Positions 61,201-64,000 of a stretch of 64,000 nt of DNA are shown piece after piece. Position 1 is the first letter of the stretch. Every line of letters starts with the position of its first letter. Made by a program: the position numbers and the translations under genes. The notes beneath the pieces are model-generated. The model ran no database searches and had not been told where the DNA came from. It worked only from the letters and a program-made list of their open reading frames with translations. The DNA comes from Streptomyces sp. CBMA152 (lineage in GTDB: Bacteria > Actinomycetota > Actinomycetes > Streptomycetales > Streptomycetaceae), in assembly GCF_014596475.1 (NCBI RefSeq), contig NZ_MECJ01000004.1, positions 62,001 to 126,000 of the forward strand, given 5' to 3'.

Positions 61201-62944
61201 CGTGCAGTCTTTGGACATCGGTCGGGACGGTACGGCCGTCTACTGGCGGGAGATCGACGACGACCTCGCTCTGGTGCGGCAGCTGAGCAGGTTGCTGGGT
61301 CTGGGGCTGAGCGAAGAACGCTGCCGGCAGGTGCTCAAGCATCGCGAGGAGATCCGCAAGAGCGGACGAGTCGTCACCGTTCGGAACCAGAAGGATGACG
61401 CGGACCGACTCAAGGTCATGCTGCCCGCCGAAACGTTGAGGGAACGACTCCCACAAGGGCTCGTCGAACATGTGGAGAAGACCGAGGGAAAGGCCGACGA
61501 CCGCACGATCGCCGAGTTGGCGATCTCGGTCCACGGTCCGGGCACGCTCAGTGAGTACCGTTTGGAGCTCGAGGCAGCCGGATTCGCCCTCCCCACTCAG
61601 ATGGCAGGCGGCCATCAGGCCCGGACCTTCGTCTCCGATCTCGGCTTCGCGTCCGAGTTCGCAGGCTTCGGCACACCGGCACTGGAACCGGTTCTCACAG
61701 TTGAGGGGCTAGTCGACCTCCCACCTCTTCACGACTACCAGGCGGAGATGGTCGGTCGCATGCGCGATGTCCTGGCCAGCTCTCCTCCGCAGCGCGGCAT
61801 GCTGAGTCTGCCCACCGGGGCCGGTAAGACTCGAGTGGCGGTGGAGGCGCTGACGGAGACCCTTCGTAATCTCCCCTCCGATCGGGAGTCCACCCCGGTG
61901 TTGTGGATCGCTCAAAGCGAGGAGCTCTGCGAACAAGCCGTTCAGAGCTGGCACTTCGTATGGAAGGCCACTGGTCCTGCCAAGCGCCTCACCATCAGTC
62001 GACTCTGGAATCGCAACGAGGCAGATCCGGTGACCGAAGGATTCCACCTCGTCGTCGCCACCGACGCCAAGCTCGAAAGGGTTATCGAGACCGAGGACTA
62101 CGCCTGGCTGCGTGAGGCTCGGGCCGTCGTGGTCGACGAGGCGCACACCTCGCTCAGCCCCCGGTATACGCGGGTACTCGCGGCCCTGGGACTGACACCG
62201 CACCGAACCCGCTGCCCGTTCATAGGGCTCACCGCCACTCCCTTCCGCGGCAACAGCACGGAGGAGACGGACCGCTTGGTGGGTCGCTACGGACACAACC
62301 GGCTCGACCACTCCGCCGACGGCACGGAGATCCTGGGCGACGACCCCTATCTCACTCTTCAGAACCTCGAGGTTCTGGCGTGGGTCAGGCACCAGCAGCT
62401 CGAGGGCGCTCGTATGGAACTCGACGCTTCAGAGCGGGAGAATTTCGAGCAGCTTCGGCGGCTCCCCAGCAGCGTCGAGGAACGCCTCGGTCAAGACCAG
62501 AAGCGCAACCAGACGCTACTTGACACCATCACCGATCTGCCTGCCGACTGGCCTGTGTTGCTCTTCGCGACTTCGGTGAACCATGCCAAGTTGATGGCGG
62601 CCCTGCTCGTGCGCAGAGGTGTCCGGGCCGCCGCGGTCTCCGGTGGCACGGACATCGGTGTGCGACGTCACGTGATCGACCAGTTCCGCAAGGGACAGAT
62701 CCAGGTGCTCGCCAACTACGGAGTCCTGTCACAGGGGTTCGATGCTCCGGCGACCCGGGCCGTCATCGTCGCCCGCCCCACGTACAGCCCGAACGTCTAC
62801 CAGCAGATGATCGGCCGGGGCTTGCGTGGTGAGGCGAACGGCGGCAAAAAGGAGTGCCTCATCGTCAACGTGGCGGACAATATCGACAAGTATGGCGAGG
62901 AGCTGGCCTTTCGCCGTTTCGAGTATCTATGGAAGACGCAGTGA
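58256..62944 (+). CDS. Giant Hsp90-like ATPase / SF2 helicase fusion protein
   Basis: A 1562-residue protein. The N-terminal ~450 residues form a GHKL/Hsp90-like (sacsin-type) ATPase: Asn69 in YEMVQNGADEL is the metal-contact asparagine, and GRFGLGFKS at 122-130 is the glycine-rich lid motif. A long middle region of ~700 residues has no motif I recognise. The C-terminal ~400 residues are an SF2 helicase: Walker A TGAGKT at 1187-1192, DEAH at 1294-1297, SxTATPFRG (motif III), and QMIGRGLRG at 1517-1525 (motif VI). GTG 58256 has GAGGGAGGGG ahead. The next gene overlaps by 4 bp. Combined ATPase and helicase proteins of this size are typical of restriction-like defence modules. Confidence 0.9.
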   Translation: MAAASASVEGESGWDGAESLVSQVVLEQSARCLRAYVENPSLIEEHSNIERSTTQGGYGHRQLYEMVQNGADELQNEPGGGIQVVLGQGALYCANLGTAVTAEGVETILASHLSRKRGTEIGRFGLGFKSVLSVSATPQFFSRSGSFGWDTDRASDAIRQRVPGDGPTPVLRLAHLLDPVAEQRRDPVLAELMRWATTVIKLPLKPGHADRLARDLVEFPAKFAIFSPHVGELILEDRRDPDSVVRREIYVKEQGATRTLFTDEDGHHQTSEWMVFETLHVPTARAKRDAGEYHDRSRIPLAWAVPTSGQQGTGEFWAFFPTTYETTLRGVLNAPWKTNEDRQNLLKNNSFNEELMEVAASLVVGALPAISTPQDPARHLTLITARGREARNWADDMLTTLVYKAAATRPSLPDQTGALRKPAELKLHPERLDKKWLRQWAEYPGRPADWCHHSVEETTRRSRAEMILERAGRGPTTVRAWLEALVGDGTAAASTVALSIVADMVQRQSVHSEEACRARILRTESGEFVAPIADTVFRRTPLDLSSGDLRFVDADLEANQDADWALTVLGIREADALGRFAALTKQGFGGYRDEDWERFWLLARAPGADRVEQLLAEQRVNTHVLKVRVRSGGFRLLRSCLLPGDVVSSGGSEDRDVAVDLDFHQADIGLLGLLGATDGPKAAVDPNREPWYAEYRAKMIEAYYKQLPPGVSTPREQSIVVAGPQPPGPLELLTRLSPGAQARFLKSIPSAGMVASWTVHARTRPGDRQLSIESPLVWMAKRHGRLPTSQGVRSVTECVSPALSQYRNLLPVAEVDAGLAAVLCLPGELEEISGELWMSILDDVLHSEDDTRVGGLYALGQTVLSAPAKIRCRTRRGWTHRPAGDVAAAADREQYQRLFDHDVPAVLAPSEEAAARLVEGWGLNAFVDALITELRAVPTGMPTPLEDVFPQLRFLPGRPMQGLELVRCTELDELISTPAGQSVQSLDIGRDGTAVYWREIDDDLALVRQLSRLLGLGLSEERCRQVLKHREEIRKSGRVVTVRNQKDDADRLKVMLPAETLRERLPQGLVEHVEKTEGKADDRTIAELAISVHGPGTLSEYRLELEAAGFALPTQMAGGHQARTFVSDLGFASEFAGFGTPALEPVLTVEGLVDLPPLHDYQAEMVGRMRDVLASSPPQRGMLSLPTGAGKTRVAVEALTETLRNLPSDRESTPVLWIAQSEELCEQAVQSWHFVWKATGPAKRLTISRLWNRNEADPVTEGFHLVVATDAKLERVIETEDYAWLREARAVVVDEAHTSLSPRYTRVLAALGLTPHRTRCPFIGLTATPFRGNSTEETDRLVGRYGHNRLDHSADGTEILGDDPYLTLQNLEVLAWVRHQQLEGARMELDASERENFEQLRRLPSSVEERLGQDQKRNQTLLDTITDLPADWPVLLFATSVNHAKLMAALLVRRGVRAAAVSGGTDIGVRRHVIDQFRKGQIQVLANYGVLSQGFDAPATRAVIVARPTYSPNVYQQMIGRGLRGEANGGKKECLIVNVADNIDKYGEELAFRRFEYLWKTQ

Positions 62945-64000
62945 CCGATACCGGCGAAACTGCCGAAGTGATTCTTTCCGACGAGCAGAAGCACGTGGTC
63001 GAGCTGGGCCTGGACGCCCGCACGCTGGTCACCGCCGGCGCAGGGACGGGCAAGACCCTATGCCTCGTCCGCCGCTTGGCCTTCCTCGTCGAGGAGGAAG
63101 ACGTAAGCGCCGCGGACATTCTCGTCCTCAGCTACTCGCGTGCAGCAGTGCGGGAGGTCCATGAACGTCTTTCCCGAGTGGGCGATGGCAGTCGATATGT
63201 CGACGTTCACACCTTCGACTCGTACGCCACATGGATCCTCTCCGAGGCTGATCCCGACGGCTCTTGGCGGACAGCCGGGTACGACGGGCGGATCCGCGCG
63301 GCCACTCGCCTCCTTCGTAGTGACGAGAACGCAGCCGGCTTGATCGAAGACCTGGAGCACATCGTCGTCGACGAGGTTCAGGACCTGGTCGGCGAACGCG
63401 CTGAATTCGTCAAAGCGCTTCTGGAACTTGGACGAGGCGGTTTCACCCTGCTCGGTGACCCCGCGCAGGGTATCTACGGGTTTCTGCTGGAAGATCCCGT
63501 GGAGCGGATCCAAGGCGCAGCCGCGTTATACGGCTGGGTCCGAGACCGGTTCGGCGAGAACCTGATCGAAGCGGCTCTGTCGCGCAACCGGCGTGTTCGA
63601 GACGACAGAGCCGAGGTCGCCCGCCCCTACGGCGTCGCCCTCGGTCGCACGGACGCCGACTTCGCGGCCGTGCATCGGGGCTTGCGTACGTGCCTGCTGG
63701 CCCCAGACTGCCATTTGGGCGCACTCGACGACGCGCTGCCCGTCATCGCGGATCTCGCCGCCGCGCCCACCGCCATTCTGTGCCGGACCAACGGTGAGGC
63801 ACTCCGTCTCTCCGTGCATCTGTATGAGCACGGTGTCGGACATCGGCTCCAGAGGCCGGGGCTGGACCGCGTCGTGCCCGCCTGGGTGGCAGGCTTGTTC
63901 ACCGCCTTCGACATCGCCAGGCCGTCCAAAGAGGCGGTCGTGAGCTACCTGGAATCTGCGCTCAAGGGGGAGACGACAGAACCACAACAGGCATGGCTCC
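62941..64000 (+). CDS. UvrD/Rep-type SF1 helicase (cut by window end)
   Basis: The frame opens with GTG overlapping the stop of the previous gene by 4 bp and stays open to the window end (353 codons visible). Walker A is GAGTGKT at 33-39, preceded by a Q-motif-like LSDEQKHVV. Motif Ia follows as LVLSYSRAAVREV, motif II as VVDEVQDL, and motif III as LLGDPAQGIYGF. DEVQD and GDPxQxIYxF are hallmarks of UvrD-like SF1A helicases. Motifs IV-VI lie outside the window, so nuclease domains fused at the end cannot be excluded. The tight coupling to the Hsp90-SF2 gene puts both in one system. Confidence 0.9.
   Translation, partial: MTDTGETAEVILSDEQKHVVELGLDARTLVTAGAGTGKTLCLVRRLAFLVEEEDVSAADILVLSYSRAAVREVHERLSRVGDGSRYVDVHTFDSYATWILSEADPDGSWRTAGYDGRIRAATRLLRSDENAAGLIEDLEHIVVDEVQDLVGERAEFVKALLELGRGGFTLLGDPAQGIYGFLLEDPVERIQGAAALYGWVRDRFGENLIEAALSRNRRVRDDRAEVARPYGVALGRTDADFAAVHRGLRTCLLAPDCHLGALDDALPVIADLAAAPTAILCRTNGEALRLSVHLYEHGVGHRLQRPGLDRVVPAWVAGLFTAFDIARPSKEAVVSYLESALKGETTEPQQAWL

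Noticed and set aside
1..64000. CRISPR array or intact insertion sequence
   Set aside because: No regularly spaced direct repeats, no cas genes, and no transposase frame with terminal inverted repeats were seen.

Overview
The window is very GC-rich, uses G/C almost always in third codon positions, and carries Streptomyces-type genes: a RppA-like type III polyketide synthase, an ECF sigma factor with a SnoaL-like tail, an S53 protease, a chitinase, and many GTG/TTG starts. It is best read as a Streptomyces chromosome (or very close actinomycete). About 55 protein genes and one tRNA gene can be supported.

From 1 to about 51.7 kb the window is ordinary chromosome. In order: an aminotransferase tail; two metallo-beta-lactamase-fold hydrolases around a DedA membrane protein; a membrane-anchored phosphodiesterase; an amino acid permease; a secreted peptidase; rppA; beta-galactosidase; a glycosyltransferase-XRE pair; a membrane molybdopterin oxidoreductase; a TrmB regulator divergent from a secreted S53 protease; a glycosyltransferase/DUF2064/methyltransferase operon divergent from a two-component system; an epimerase and a pterin dehydratase; an ECF sigma factor; an AraC-methyltransferase operon; a secreted polysaccharide-degradation pair and a chitinase; acyl-CoA synthetase; an efflux pump with an AsnC-type regulator; a LysR regulator with an SBF-type transporter; quinone reductase with MarR; fdhD next to a formate dehydrogenase fragment; a KAS III; GntR; LtrA; an aldehyde dehydrogenase; a peroxiredoxin; and a DUF2254 protein. 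Several divergent gene pairs carry clear inverted repeats that look like operators.

At 51719 a tRNA-Leu(GAG) gene marks the left end of an apparent integrated element that runs off the right edge. A serine recombinase gene on the minus strand ends inside the tRNA gene. Beyond it, codon use is less GC-biased. The cargo is a small hypothetical protein, a small CxxC protein, an OLD-family ATPase/TOPRIM nuclease on the minus strand, and a plus-strand run of three genes: a protein with two possible winged-helix segments, a 1562-residue protein with an N-terminal Hsp90-like ATPase domain and a C-terminal SF2 helicase, and a UvrD-type helicase cut by the window end.

This cargo looks like an anti-phage or anti-plasmid island. 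It has the two ingredients of Gabija (OLD nuclease and UvrD helicase), but they are separated by a winged-helix protein and a giant Hsp90-SF2 protein. I cannot assign it to a named system from sequence alone. It is the strongest candidate here for something undescribed.
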